Source: Mucor racemosus (taxonomy: Eukaryota; Mucoromycota; Mucoromycetes; Mucorales; Mucoraceae). Taken from it: 64,000 bases of DNA. The notes beneath the pieces are model-generated. The model ran no database searches. It worked only from the letters and a program-made list of their open reading frames with translations, and had not been told where the DNA came from. Shown here piece by piece: positions 12,184-23,077 of this stretch. The stretch's first letter is position 1. Each line of letters opens with the position of its first letter. The translations under genes and the position numbers were made by a program. The stretch spans positions 930,001 to 994,000 of the forward strand of contig JAPEHQ010000011.1 of assembly GCA_027405735.1 (NCBI GenBank), in the 5' to 3' direction.

Positions 12184-12969
12184 ATGCCTGGGAATGATAA
12201 AACATTATTAGCTCAAGTAAATAAGCGCAAAAAACTGATACAGACCATATTACAGGAGAGTGACAAAAAGGACTTTTTTACAACATTTACGCCCTCCAAC
12301 GACTGGCCCTTTAAAAACTCGACGCAAGAGAAATGCCGCATATTAGTCTTAGATTCTTCCTTTAACCCACCAACCAAGGCGCACGCCAGACTATTACAAA
12401 CATCATTGGAGACGTATCCTCCTGATTTTTTTGATGGATCCTTATTACTATTCTCTACAAATAACGTCGACAAATTATTAACAGGAGCCAATGTTTTACA
12501 ACGAGCACAAATGATGGAATTAGTATCATTAGAATTCGCAGATACAGCGGTCGGGTTTACACCTCATGGACGATTTATGGACAAGGCTAAATATATTCAT
12601 TCATGGTTTGCTGAAAATTACAACAATAGACAATTAGAATTATACTTTATTGTTGGATTTGATACAATGATCCGATTGTTGGATCCCAAATATTACAATG
12701 GCAAAACTGTAAAAGAAGCCTTGACCCCTTTCTTCGAATCATGCCATTTGATCTGTGCAGACAGAGGTGTAGAAGATGTGAATTTTTGGATCGAAGCCTA
12801 CAAGACATTTGATGAAACCCTTATTAAACGTATTCAATTAGATCCCATCACAAGTCAATTCTCTAGCACATTAGCTCGCGATGCCATTAATCAAAATAAC
12901 ACGGATCAAATCAACAAAATTCTCGATCCAAATATTATAGATTTTGTGAATGAAAATAAAATTTATTAA
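12184..12969 (+). CDS. NMN adenylyltransferase-like nucleotidyltransferase (POF1-like)
   Basis: Intronless, 261 residues, of the HxGH-motif nucleotidyltransferase superfamily, the fold of nicotinamide/nicotinate mononucleotide adenylyltransferases. The nucleotide-binding motif is SSFNPPTKAHARLL at ~residues 58-71 (the HxGH place reads TKAH) and the second motif is SQFSSTLAR near residue 235, matching ISSTxxR. The core also has LYFIVGFDTMIRLLDP, typical of this branch. It resembles the fungal POF1 branch more than the main NMNATs, so it may take part in NAD synthesis or be an NMNAT-related protein with another substrate. Its stop codon lies only 5 bases from the stop of the convergent ELO gene, so the 3' UTRs must overlap. 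Confidence 0.85.
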   Translation: MPGNDKTLLAQVNKRKKLIQTILQESDKKDFFTTFTPSNDWPFKNSTQEKCRILVLDSSFNPPTKAHARLLQTSLETYPPDFFDGSLLLFSTNNVDKLLTGANVLQRAQMMELVSLEFADTAVGFTPHGRFMDKAKYIHSWFAENYNNRQLELYFIVGFDTMIRLLDPKYYNGKTVKEALTPFFESCHLICADRGVEDVNFWIEAYKTFDETLIKRIQLDPITSQFSSTLARDAINQNNTDQINKILDPNIIDFVNENKIY

Positions 12970-12974
12970 ATAAT

Positions 12975-14033
12975 TTATGTAGTTTTTTGCTTTTGTTGTT
13001 GTTGCTTTTGTTTATAAGTGATTCTATAAAAGTTAATAAATAAGAATAAATAAGAGGTCAAGATGGCGCAACCAAATGCAGCCGCACTTTCTGTTCCTGC
13101 ACAGGTACCAAAGTTGGGTAAGACATTTGAATAGGTGTATGCAAAATAGCTGTAAGTTACAGTATAGATCACAACAAGATCAATAATGAACTGAATGATC
13201 TGCAAAGTTGTGAGATAACGCTTCCACCAGATCTTTGCGCCAGTAGCTGTGCGGAAGTAGTAATAATACATCAATACGTGCACTGTTAAATTCAAGATGA
13301 TAGGTACCCAAGACTATATATTAAATCACATTAAACACCTTTCCATAATTCGCCGATTTCTTTCTCACACTTACCACAGTAGTTTTACCAACTAATTGCG
13401 TATAACACAATGCCATTGTCATACTATGATGAAAGTAGTGCAAAAATTCTATATCCAGTAATTAAACGAGTGTCCAAATTACTGCAATTACACAAATCAA
13501 ACCACTTACCAAGCTTCTTTTTCTTGATAACCAAGAATCCAGTATCAACTAATTCCCACCATTTTACTAGATAATTCAAATAATAGATCAATTCCAATTG
13601 AGGCGTCCAAGCATTTTCTGAACAAATGGTAAAATAAAGCCCTTTACGATAAAGTTGAGGAAACAATTGTTCAAACAAAAGAGCCAATAGTGTACCCGAG
13701 ACAAGTGTTAAAAGTACATTATGGATTTGAAACAAGAATTTACAAGGTAATGGCTTGTAATTGTTCATTAAATATCGCCCACCAAAGATAATTGTGAAAT
13801 AAGCAATACATCCAACAAATACTATTCAATTGAATCTTAGCCTTTTTTATCTCTCTCTCTCTACTTTTATATTTACCTTCGGGTAATGTGGAAAGTGGGG
13901 TATAACCTTGCGTAAATGTAAATTCTGTAGCTGATTTACCAACAACAGATGTATATGCTTTGTCAAAATATTCAAATAAATAAACACCAAAAGGCCTTTC
14001 GGCGCTCAGGCTGTTTAATAATGAAGCCGCCAT
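12975..14033 (-). CDS. Fatty acid elongase, ELO family
   Basis: Four exons (14033-13877, 13821-13510, 13448-13375, 13313-12975) give 293 residues. ELO proteins are ER membrane condensing enzymes that add two carbons from malonyl-CoA to long-chain acyl-CoA. The catalytic histidine box HYFHH is at residues 160-164. Other family marks are KWWELVDTGFLV before it, and LNLTVHVLMYYYYF with LTTLQIIQF after it. Several hydrophobic helices run through the protein. The C-terminus is Lys/Gln-rich (YKQKQQQQKQKTT), as in many elongases with ER retention. Chain-length class cannot be told from the sequence; the box fits saturated or monounsaturated elongases rather than the PUFA type (usually QxxHH). An A-tract of ~25 bases lies just before the ATG. 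Confidence 0.93.
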
Positions 14034-15599
14034 TTTATCTATTAAAAAAAAAAAAAAAAAAAAAAAAGGAAGAAGAGAGAAATGTAAGAAATCGGATCTT
14101 GCAACGATTTGATGGTTTGATGATCTGATGGTTACTAAATTCAGGGATCAAAATTATAAATATTCCTTAACGGTGGTCCTGACAGAATATGTTTTTTTCT
14201 TATTGCTGTGCAACAGCAATTTATATTTCTGCCCAAAATCTGTTGTTGTTTTGATCAGGAATCACATTTCTAAAATGTTACTATTTGGTGGTTTTATTTG
14301 TAGACAATATTGTTTACATATTTGAGGAAGTTATCATGCATATATCTAATAAGGATCAACACGTTTTTTGTTTTGTTTTTGTTTTGCTTTTTGTTTATAA
14401 TTGTCGATCTGTCTTGTTGTAGTTGGCTTTCTCTATATGTTTTATGTGTAACTTGATTTGGTGGTCTGTGGAAACTAGCTAAACATAGTAAATGTATACA
14501 ATTTGTAGTGCTTAGATCAGCAAAATAAACCTCTAATCTTGAGTGGAATATAAGAGATTTGATAGTATACATATATGAGTATTCAAAATCAATATTACCG
14601 TTTATACGAACAATTGGATTACAGGCGGCATTGTATTTATTTCAAGATGAGCTCTTTAAATAGCTCACTAGTGTACTTTTTATGTAATTCAATGATTTCA
14701 CTGTTAAAAAAAAAAAAAGCCCATACTAGCATTGAAATATATAAATATGTTTTTATAATACATGCTATTTTTGAGGTCCTTGGAAACGCAAAATATGTAT
14801 ATATATTTATCTCATTTAATTAAACTCATAAATACTTTTTGGTTATAAACATTAAATATGCATACACAAGATATTCTTTCTTTTTATATGCTTGTGCATA
14901 ACAAACTTTTCACTCTGGTTAGAGCTGAACGCTAAAATGTGTTATAATTTGCTGATATTCAAAGCATTATATGGAATGCAATCTCAATTTTCTGTGCGAT
15001 TCATTGAATTTTATAGCTTTAGTCTACTTCTATAGCTTGCAATCTTAGCTTGTTTCAGGTCGAAGAATTTTTTCTGGCATCCTATTAACAATAAATCATT
15101 AAACAAAATGTCCATGTGTTTACTGGCATGCGAGTTATGCTTCCTTTTTTTTTTTTTGTAGTATCGAAATCAAGATGGATGCAACGAATTTAAGCATTCA
15201 TTCACGGCATTAAATTTTGTTTTGTTCTTGAATTTAAGCACCTAAATGTAACAAAGTGATGCTGGTTTATCGTAAAATCAAAATGAATGAGTGAGTAAAT
15301 GATATTCTCATATTATTAAGTAGATATATTGAATATCTACCTTCATAAAAGTGGCAATTTTACTTTTTTTTTTACCCTTCCTTTGCTTTCTTTTTCTCAA
15401 CTCTAATGGAGGATATACCAATCGAAATATTACACACAGCTATCAGTTTCGTTGATACATATAAAAAAAGGCAGATTCAAAAACAATATGTCATTCCAAT
15501 CTTAGTTTGGAAAATATTATAAATATGCATCAAATAGAGTTATCCCACGGCGGTAACTGGGTTAAGCAACCGTTATTTTTGAATGAATCGATATGGAAC
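14034..15599. other. Intergenic region, no gene seen
   Basis: AT-rich with many stops in all frames. Small ORFs here (such as one at 14,575-14,823) have no recognisable protein features. Confidence 0.5.
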
Positions 15600-16721
15600 C
15601 GAGCGTTTTTCGACCAATATTAATCACTCATATATACAAAGCACTTCTTAGGATATATTTTAGACCTTGCAAAATAAGTATGAAGCAAACGCATTATACT
15701 TTCTGTCTCTGAATTTATTTTATATCCTACGAAAGACCCAAAAATACGTAAAATTCACGGCTTTTTTCTTAAAAACTGGGTCTCACTTTTCATCCTTCCT
15801 CAACTTTTTTTTTTTTACTAAATAATACCAAGAAAAAATTATATGCCAATGTACCTGAGATGTTCAACTTTAATTCAAAAATAAGTATCCGGAAATATCC
15901 TACCTTTTGCAGTTGGTATTAATTTTTCAGTGCTAAGGTTTCAGATTTTTTACGCGTATTTTACTGCTAATGGATTGAAAACTTTGAGGCTTTATATCTC
16001 CAGAAAAAATTAAGCTATACTAACACTTTTTAATAATAAAATTTACTTGTTTTGAAGTGCTCTATAACATATTTTAATATGAAAAAATTCTGAGCAATTT
16101 TATTTTTTTTTCATTTTTTTTGGCATTTCAATAGTAGGTTTCAAAGTATTGGTTAAATTGAGCAACATTTTTTTTACATTCATGTCATCAAACTCGTTGA
16201 GCTCTCTCAGGCCCAATTTAGTTTTTTCCAAAACATTAATTTTTCGTGGAGATACCCTCAAAAATGTGTACAAAAAGGTACCTCCATTTCTAGCGTCCAT
16301 TTTCCCCTTGTATACCCTCATCCCAAATCCTGAATTTGAAAAAAAATTGACAAAAATCTTATTTTCTCTATGAAAAATGCAGCTAAAAGGTTCAAAAATA
16401 GCTCAATCGATAGATGATTTTGCTATGTATTATTTTCATTATTTAGATTTAAAATATTTTTATAAAAAGTGTTCTGTATCTTCAAAAAACCTTTAAAATT
16501 TCAATTGCATTTTGCGCAAAATTTTACGTGGAACATATTTTTATATTTTATATAGATGGATGCAGAATTTAAAACTGCACAAAAACTATTTAATACACTA
16601 GGTCGACTTACTTTGCAGTTCATGAGCCATTAAACGATTTTGTTTTTTTTAATCATTTTCGATCATTTTTTCGAATAAATTTTGGAACACCGTTATGATA
16701 GATTACAGGCTATGATAAAAA

Positions 16722-16731
16722 CTATTATTTT
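16722..16731 (+). repeat. Left 10-base direct repeat flanking the Crypton
   Basis: CTATTATTTT, found once more at 19,626-19,635 and only once (as the reverse complement, 33,180-33,189) in the uninterrupted repeat copy B. It marks the insertion or recombination site. Confidence 0.85.
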
Positions 16732-16736
16732 GTGTC

Positions 16737-16764
16737 GAAGTCCTCGGAAGTCCCGGAAGTCCCC
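16737..16764 (+). repeat. Three GAAGTCC repeats at the Crypton left end
   Basis: GAAGTCC starts at 16,737, 16,747 and 16,756, at intervals of 9-10 bases, within 6 bases of the element edge. Two are preceded by G, giving GGAAGTCC. The same motif returns at the right end in both orientations. Confidence 0.8.
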
Positions 16765-16814
16765 TACACGATTAGAACCCAGTATGCTAATAAGCTCACT
16801 TATTTGAGAAACAA

Positions 16815-16840
16815 CCGTAAATAAGTGCACTTATTTACGG
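16815..16840. repeat. Perfect 26-base palindrome near the Crypton left end
   Basis: Each 13-base arm reads CCGTAAATAAGTG; the centre is GTGCAC. An extra half-site CACTTATTTGAG lies at about 16,797. It sits between the element edge and the 3' end of the recombinase gene, so it could be a protein-binding site or a terminator hairpin. Confidence 0.85.
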
Positions 16841-17056
16841 ATCAAGTCCCCAGGGAAAAAATAATAAATTTATGTCAATACAATCATGGCAAGATCGACT
16901 TTATTTTGTAAAATGTTATGCTTAGACTTCAATATGATATTATGATACTTGTTGTATTTACAGTAAGCTGAATGATGTTTATTTATTGAATATATATGTA
17001 TATATAAAAATAATAATAAAATATAAAGAAATGCAAAGAAAGAATAGAAAAAGCTA

Positions 17057-19416
17057 TTACAATGAGCCATCATTGACTCCAAAGATTTCAATTTTGTTAT
17101 TCGCCAACCAATGCAACGAGTATCCTTTCTGTGATCTTCTTCGTTCTGCAATATTTACTGCAGTTTCTAAACTAATGTTCCTTTTCATGGCGTAATCCTC
17201 GATTGTCTTGATGATAAGTTTTCTTCTATTGAAGAACTTCTTTTCCTTCTCTGCTCGTCTCCATCTTGTTCCAAACTTTTCTTCCAAATCTTGTACCGCA
17301 TATCCACCGCACAAACCATGTTTCCACTCTCTCCACAAGTCTTTGATGGACACAATTCCTCGACTCATTTGGTAATGTGGTACCTTTTCTGTAACTTCAA
17401 GAGAATTTGATGATGATGAGGATAATGTTGGTGGTGGTGGATTGGAATTTGACATCAAGTTTTGTTGTGGTTTTGTGGTTGCTGAGATGTGAGATTGGCC
17501 ATTTTGTAAATCTGGTAAGTTCACGCTGAGGTTTATACTTGCTTGACCTGTAATTAGACGGGTTATATAATCATTAGTTGTTTCTTGAGTAGTGAGATGA
17601 TCATTCAATTTTGAAGAAAGGTCATTATGCATTATGCGTATCTTTTCCTCTAAAATTGGAACACAACGTTGGAGCAAAATGTTTGCAGGGTCATTGTTAT
17701 CTTTCATGATCACTGTCATGCGTCTTTGAAGAAGATTTATTAGTTTATACTATATAAAACACAAACAAGTGCTTACTCTTTATATTCTAAAAACATAGGA
17801 TTAGAAAACAATTCATTTTGCCATAATGGATGATTGGGGAATTTCTCCATCATCACAATTGAATCTTGAATAATAATTTTTCTCAACATAAAAAACAGTT
17901 GAAAGCAAGCTTTTGCAGCCACGGTAACTTCCATAGGGTCACCATTATTCTTACCAACATTCTTAGCTAGTAATCGATCGTTCCATTCATCCAGTAGAGG
18001 AAAAATCAACTTGGTCAAATCTTCAGGAGGATCCAGTGAGGCCCTGGGAATGTAAAATTGTCCTTGCTGAATAGTAAAACCCGCCATTGCTCGCATTGCT
18101 TCCCTGGGCAAACCAGTAAGGTAAGCACCATTCATTGTTGTGTTATTCCAACGACCGAGACGACGAATTTGGTCTTCGTGAACACCAGCAAGATCAGCCA
18201 TCCTCGCAGAAGAGCCACGGTTTATATGTGTTTTTGTTTTAGAGAAAATTTTTGCTCCATCTAATCCTCTTATAACGGCATCACGATGGCTGTTGTAGCT
18301 CCAGATTTTCTTTAAATCCTGGTTATCAGATTTAAAAAGCTTTATAAAATACCAATTATGAGAAGTAGTGAAGTCGGGAAACGGCTCATTCTCAACATGA
18401 AAACGCCAAAACAAATATAGGCCAAGAGACATTATAGGGCAAATTTCAACGCGAGTGTTACGGATGCAGCCACCAAGTTCCAAGCGGTTATTTTTGTTTG
18501 TTTTTCCCTGTCGCAACACCATCACCAGAGCAGGACATTCTATGTCAGGCCTGATACTCTCATTATCTAAATTAACTGTTTGAAAATCTGTCAATTCAGC
18601 ATGCCTGATAGATTGTCCTCGTAGTAGAAAATAATGGGAGAAAAGAAATGCGGCAGCATCTCTCAAGTTTTCTCCATGATTTCTTTGGCTATTCAAATAG
18701 AACTGTATGACATTTGCTACTTGATCTAATGAAGTATAACCATCGGCAAGTGTTCCTTCTCCACGATCTTCGCAATTAGATCTTTTGGTCTGGAATTCTC
18801 GTTCTTTAGCACTTTTCAATACGCTTGCAATTACTTTTCTTGGATTTTTATTACAATTTATTTTCTTTATAACTTGTGTCTTGTATAGATCTGTAATTGC
18901 TGCTATGTATTGTTCGACAGTTGAAAATTTGATTCTTTGAGCTGCTTTTGTTTTCGTTTTTCTGCGAGAGAAACGATTTAAAACCTGGGATAATAAGGGC
19001 GTACAAGACAGTTAGTATCAAAAGCTAAATTCATTAGCAATATTCTTTGCTTTCACCTCCTTGTGTAGAAAATAATTTAATTTTTCCCCAGAAACAATTC
19101 CTCTTTGCAATTTATCTTCATGTACAAAGGTTTTCTCTGCCCATGTAAGAAACTCTTTAGCTTTCGCTGAATATGCTTTTTTAGTGTTTATGGGCCTATT
19201 ATCTTGAGCTTGTTCAGCAGTAATTTCAAGACTCCTTGCCATGTCATATATTACATTGGAACCATCATTTTGGTTGTTGTCAACCATATCAGTATTGACC
19301 GTATCAATATCATTAGTGACAATCATATTGATCATATCAATATCATTATCAATCAAGGTAGAAGATGAAGCGGACATTCTACTATCAATAGATGCAGTTG
19401 CAGTTTTCTTAGTCAT
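17057..19416 (-). CDS. Crypton tyrosine recombinase with C-terminal GCR1_C domain
   Basis: Three exons (19416-19057, 18984-17777, 17723-17057) give 744 residues without stops or frameshifts. The first intron contains a clear branch site TACTAAC. Residues ~70-175 look like the N-terminal core-binding (SAM-like) region of phage-integrase-type enzymes. The catalytic domain shows Arg247 (SIRHAELTDF), Lys281 (RQGKTNKNN), His373 and Arg376 (THINRGSSAR), Trp399 (LGRWNN) and the nucleophilic Tyr408 (GAYLTGLP). A Pro/Ser-rich linker follows, then a GCR1_C domain at ~636-704 (SIKDLWREWKHGL, GTRWRRAEKEKKFFNRR), the DNA-binding fold of yeast Gcr1 found in fungal Cryptons. It would catalyse excision and integration of its own element. 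It is the only gene in the element. Confidence 0.92.
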
Positions 19417-19563
19417 TGTATAAGTGGATTATTCTTTTTCAAATGGTTTGTTTATTATTTATTTGTTAAAATTAAGAATATTCTCTTCGATGACAGCTCT
19501 CAGTAATATTTATTTGTGAAACATTTCATGCAGAAAGCTGATCATAAGACATTTATTGATTTG

Positions 19564-19600
19564 AAGTCCCTCATTAGGGTGGGACTTGAGTCCGGGACTC
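19564..19600. repeat. Inverted GAAGTCCC motifs at the Crypton right end
   Basis: AAGTCCC (19,564-19,570) faces GGGACTT (19,581-19,587) across 10 bases, and GAGTCC/GGACTC form a second inverted pair at 19,588-19,600. CAGTATGC follows, as it also does near the left end (about 16,780), so both ends share a subterminal module. Confidence 0.75.
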
Positions 19601-19625
19601 AGTATGCGAACTTGAAGATAAGTCC

Positions 19626-19635
19626 CTATTATTTT
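19626..19635 (+). repeat. Right 10-base direct repeat flanking the Crypton
   Basis: CTATTATTTT, identical to 16,722-16,731; after it the sequence continues as in the uninterrupted repeat copy B. Confidence 0.85.
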
Positions 19636-19906
19636 AATTATCTCGACGAAAAATCAATATTCTTTACTGAAATAAAAAATGCACAGTAGTTTTCAATTGG
19701 ATATATCTTGTGAATACAAAAACTTAACATCTTAATTTATATGCACAATTTTTGACAATCGATTTTAGGTTATTTTTGGTCAATGTTAGGCCAGTGCGCT
19801 TAGATTCTGGTATTAACTCTTCTATTTTCGGACAGATATCAATGACCCATACAAGGAAGACAGATCTGCTTTAAAACTTTGATGTAATTCGGCTCAATAT
19901 TGGCGA

Positions 19907-20847
19907 AAAATTTAAAAATCATTTGAAAACAATCTGCAACCATTCAGAACTTAACAGCAAAAGCATTAGTTCGGCGAACTTCGATCCTAAAAACTCTCAA
20001 ATTTACATGAGAGTAGGTATATATACATCTTTAACACCATGATCTCAAAGGGAAACTTTCATAATCTATTGTGTGTCAAGAAAATTATTGCCTTATATTA
20101 GTAACTTCGCAACTATAATCATACCAAAGAAGCCAACGATTGAGCTTTATATTAATAAATAATAAATATGCCACTTTAAGCCACTGTGCTTTTATTTTCA
20201 GAAATATCTCTAATTTCACAGAAATTTGATTATGATGATTTTGAAATAGCTTTCAATAGTTACACCAAGTGAAACAAAACGCATTACGCATGAACTATAA
20301 AAAGTTTTGGCTTTTCTACCTTTTTTATTTATCTTTTGATTCCTTATATATACCGTTACAGTATGAAGAATATTACTGAATCGATTCATTCTTATTTTGG
20401 CTTCAGCCAATAATCCCAATATCAGGTACGGTAATTGAGAGCTATTTAACATCATGAAAGCCTTGATTTCTCTCGCAAAAAGTTAGTTGGGATAAATACG
20501 ATAGAAAAAACCTGCTCTTTTCATGCAATTCTAATTTGCGACCTGAATCCCAATCATTTTCCATACCTCAATGCCAAGAAATGTTCTAATTAATATTTTT
20601 ACAATACTTTTAGGTTAGAACATGAAAACCCATAGATGCAATTCGTGAGAATAATACCAAAGAGCAAAGTACGTTAATTTGACAAATTTTCTTTATTTGT
20701 ATACCATATGCAAACTGCATGTTGTGATTGTAGGCTGAGCAGAATGTTGTTTTCTATGGTTTCACATGATTTCTTGACTTTTTATAAATAAATGGACAAA
20801 TGATTTCAATTGGTTTCTTTCTTTCTTGAATATAAACAAAACCAACA
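19907..20847. other. Intergenic region upstream of the metacaspase gene
   Basis: No supported gene. A small minus-strand frame at 20,216-20,455 has no family features. A TTTTTATAAATAAATGG stretch near 20,779 may be the metacaspase TATA element, about 65 bases before the ATG. Confidence 0.5.
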
Positions 20848-22768
20848 ATGAATTTTCCCGGCACAGGATACACTACAGGTGGTGGATATCCTCCACAGCA
20901 ACCTGGCGGATACCCTCCTCCACAGCAACAACAACCATATCCTCCTCCTCCTCCTCAATATCCTCCTTCGCCTTATAATTATCCTCCTCAACAACAACAA
21001 CAGCCTATGGGATATCCACCTACAATGCAAGGTTACCCACCACCACCACCAATGCAACAGGGCTACCCACCTATTCCTCAACAAGGATATCAACAGCCAC
21101 CTCCATTACCTAATAGACAAAGTTATCCTCCTCCATCAAGCCCTGCACCGCCACCTCCACCCCCACGTAATGTAAGTTTTAAAACTATCAAATCAGATAG
21201 TGAACCGAAGTATATAACTAAAAAAATTTTAGGTACCACAACAATATCCCCCTCCACCACCACGTCAAGATCCTATGTTTTCTCCCCATGACCCTACCGT
21301 TGCACAAGCCAATTATCCTCAACCACCATATTCTAACCATAATCAATCACCAAATCCAGGTAAAACGGCAAAATTTATATAACGAAAAATGACAAAAAAT
21401 TAATAATATTTATCTCAGTACCTTATGGACAACAACAAAATAACATTAATGCAAATGAATTTGTAATGCATGTTGATCCCAAGGTTAGAAATATGCCACC
21501 ACCGAATTTTCAATTGTCTAATTGTAAGTTTTGTTTTTGTTTATATATATGTATATATATATCAACGGCAGTAATTAATCATACCTTTTTTTTTTTTTTT
21601 TTTTTTTAATCGGATATTAGGTCAAGGAAGGAAAAGAGCATTATTAATTGGTATCAATTATTTTGGAACATCCAACGAATTAAAAGGTTGCATTAATGAT
21701 GTTCATAATATCAAAGCTTTCTTGGTGCAAATGTATAACTTTCGTGAAGCAGATATGGTTATTTTAACAGACGATCAAGCGGATCCTAGACATGTACCAA
21801 CAAAAAGAAATATCATAGAGGCCATGCAATGGTTAGTACGAGATTCTAGGCCGAATGATTCGTAAGTCTTTTACAAATAAATTACTGCGAACAGAAAAAT
21901 TTACATATAAATGTATAGATTCTTTTTCCATTTTAGTGGTCATGGTGGAAGAGTAAGTATTATGCAGTGAATTAACATATTATAGCTTTATTTATGATTT
22001 TATTGCAACATAGATGAAAGATTATGACGGCGATGAAGATGATGGTTATGATGAAACCATTTATCCAGTAGATCATTCATCATATGGACAAATTGTAGAT
22101 GATGTAAGACTCTTTACATAGACAGTCTATTCGTTTACTAATGTATTCATGACTTACATACAATAGATGATGAATGATATTATGGTGAGACCACTTGCTC
22201 CAGGCAGTAGATTAACAGCCATTTTCGATTCTTGTCATTCAGGGACAGCTCTTGATTTGCCGTAAGTCGATTGTTTTCAAATAAATATCATTGCAAATCA
22301 TTCTAACATGGAATTAGATATGTATATTCAACGCAGGGCGCTATTAAAGAATCCAGTTTTTTCAAAGATGCAGGTAGTAATTTAAAAAGTGCAGGTTTAG
22401 CATATGTCAGTGGTGATCCTTCCAGAGCCATATCAAGTGTCATGTCGCTTGGATCAAGATTATTGAATGGCGGTTTTGGACAAAGTGAAGGAAAGAAAGC
22501 ATTTCTTAGACAACAAAAGGGCTCAGCAGCAGATGTTATTATGTTTTCTGGATGTAAAGATGATCAAACGTCAGCAGATGCATCAGAAGCAGGTAGAGCT
22601 ACTGGTGCAATGAGTTGGGCGATAACAACAGCATTACGACAAAATAGAAATCAATCATACCTGCAATTATTAAATAATATTCGACAACTATTAAAACAAA
22701 AGTATCAACAAAGACCTCAGTTATCATCATCACATCCAATGGACATGAATCTATTATTTATTGTCTAA
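20848..22768 (+). CDS. mca1: Type I metacaspase with Pro/Gln-rich prodomain
   Basis: Eight exons (20848-21171, 21233-21359, 21419-21523, 21621-21861, 21919-21952, 22014-22103, 22167-22261, 22318-22768) give 488 residues. The first ~180 residues are a Pro/Gln/Tyr/Gly-rich prodomain with GYPP repeats, as in yeast Mca1/Yca1. The p20 core follows ([20 protein letters not shown]). The catalytic dyad is His274 in SGHGG and Cys330 in DSCHSG. Metacaspases are Ca-dependent Cys proteases cutting after Arg/Lys; in yeast the enzyme works in protein quality control and cell death. Calcium-site acidic residues ([12 protein letters not shown]) lie after the His motif. The His motif sits on a 34-base exon; the acceptor at 21,918 was chosen because it gives the conserved [11 protein letters not shown]. 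Confidence 0.95.
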
Positions 22769-23077
22769 TAAAATGTTTCCGTCTTCTATTTATTTTAAAT
22801 TAACTAAGCTGGCCCTCTTTTTTTAATGTGTCATATGGTCTATTTTGACAAATTTTTTTTTAAAAAAAGCTTTGTTTAAACAGAAAGGCTTATATAGCTT
22901 TTTTTTTTGTTAACATCTTGTCTGTAGCTCACACAATAATCGTTTAAAAATCGTTTCATCGCAAGGTTCAGGCTATCAACTTCAACCATGAAAAATAGCG
23001 GATTTGGATCTCCTATTAAAGAACGAAGTTTCATTGTAAAAAATATTTTTCCTCTTCTTTTTGCTTTCAATACAATC
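22769..23077. other. Intergenic region between metacaspase and CHMP7
   Basis: Contains the CHMP7 leader, including an in-frame upstream ATG at 22,988 that would add 30 residues. Confidence 0.5.

Larger units (their letters stand above)
16732..19635 (-). mobile_element. Crypton-like tyrosine-recombinase DNA transposon, apparently intact
   Basis: A 2.9 kb element defined by comparison with the empty site in repeat copy B. It carries one gene, a tyrosine recombinase with GCR1_C domain, on the minus strand. It lacks long terminal repeats, as Cryptons do. The ends hold short GAAGTCC motifs and palindromes. It is flanked by CTATTATTTT on both sides. Cryptons are thought to move as circles by site-specific recombination with short matching sequence, which fits the clean junctions. 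No damage to the gene was found, so it may still be active. Confidence 0.85.
15600..19906 (+). repeat. Dispersed repeat copy A, interrupted by the Crypton
   Basis: Parts 15,600-16,731 and 19,626-19,906 together match, in reverse complement, the continuous copy B at 32,903-34,300, with perhaps 5-10% divergence in the centre and more at the edges. A possible terminal inverted repeat is TTTTTCGACCAATATTAA near 15,605 against the reverse complement of the end near 19,890-19,910 (ATTTTTCGCCAATATTGAG). No protein-coding content: the one shared short frame carries only amino-acid-changing differences. Family unknown; it could be a non-autonomous DNA transposon. Confidence 0.7.

Noticed and set aside
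16100..16373. Short frames conserved between repeat copies A and B (starting MRVYKGKMDARNGG)
   Set aside because: The differences between copies are almost all amino-acid changing and one copy ends early; this is high DNA identity, not protein conservation.
22988..23077. Earlier in-frame start of CHMP7
   Set aside because: Adds 30 residues rich in Phe/Ile with no counterpart that I know; the ATG at 23,078 begins the family-like region, though the longer form cannot be excluded.
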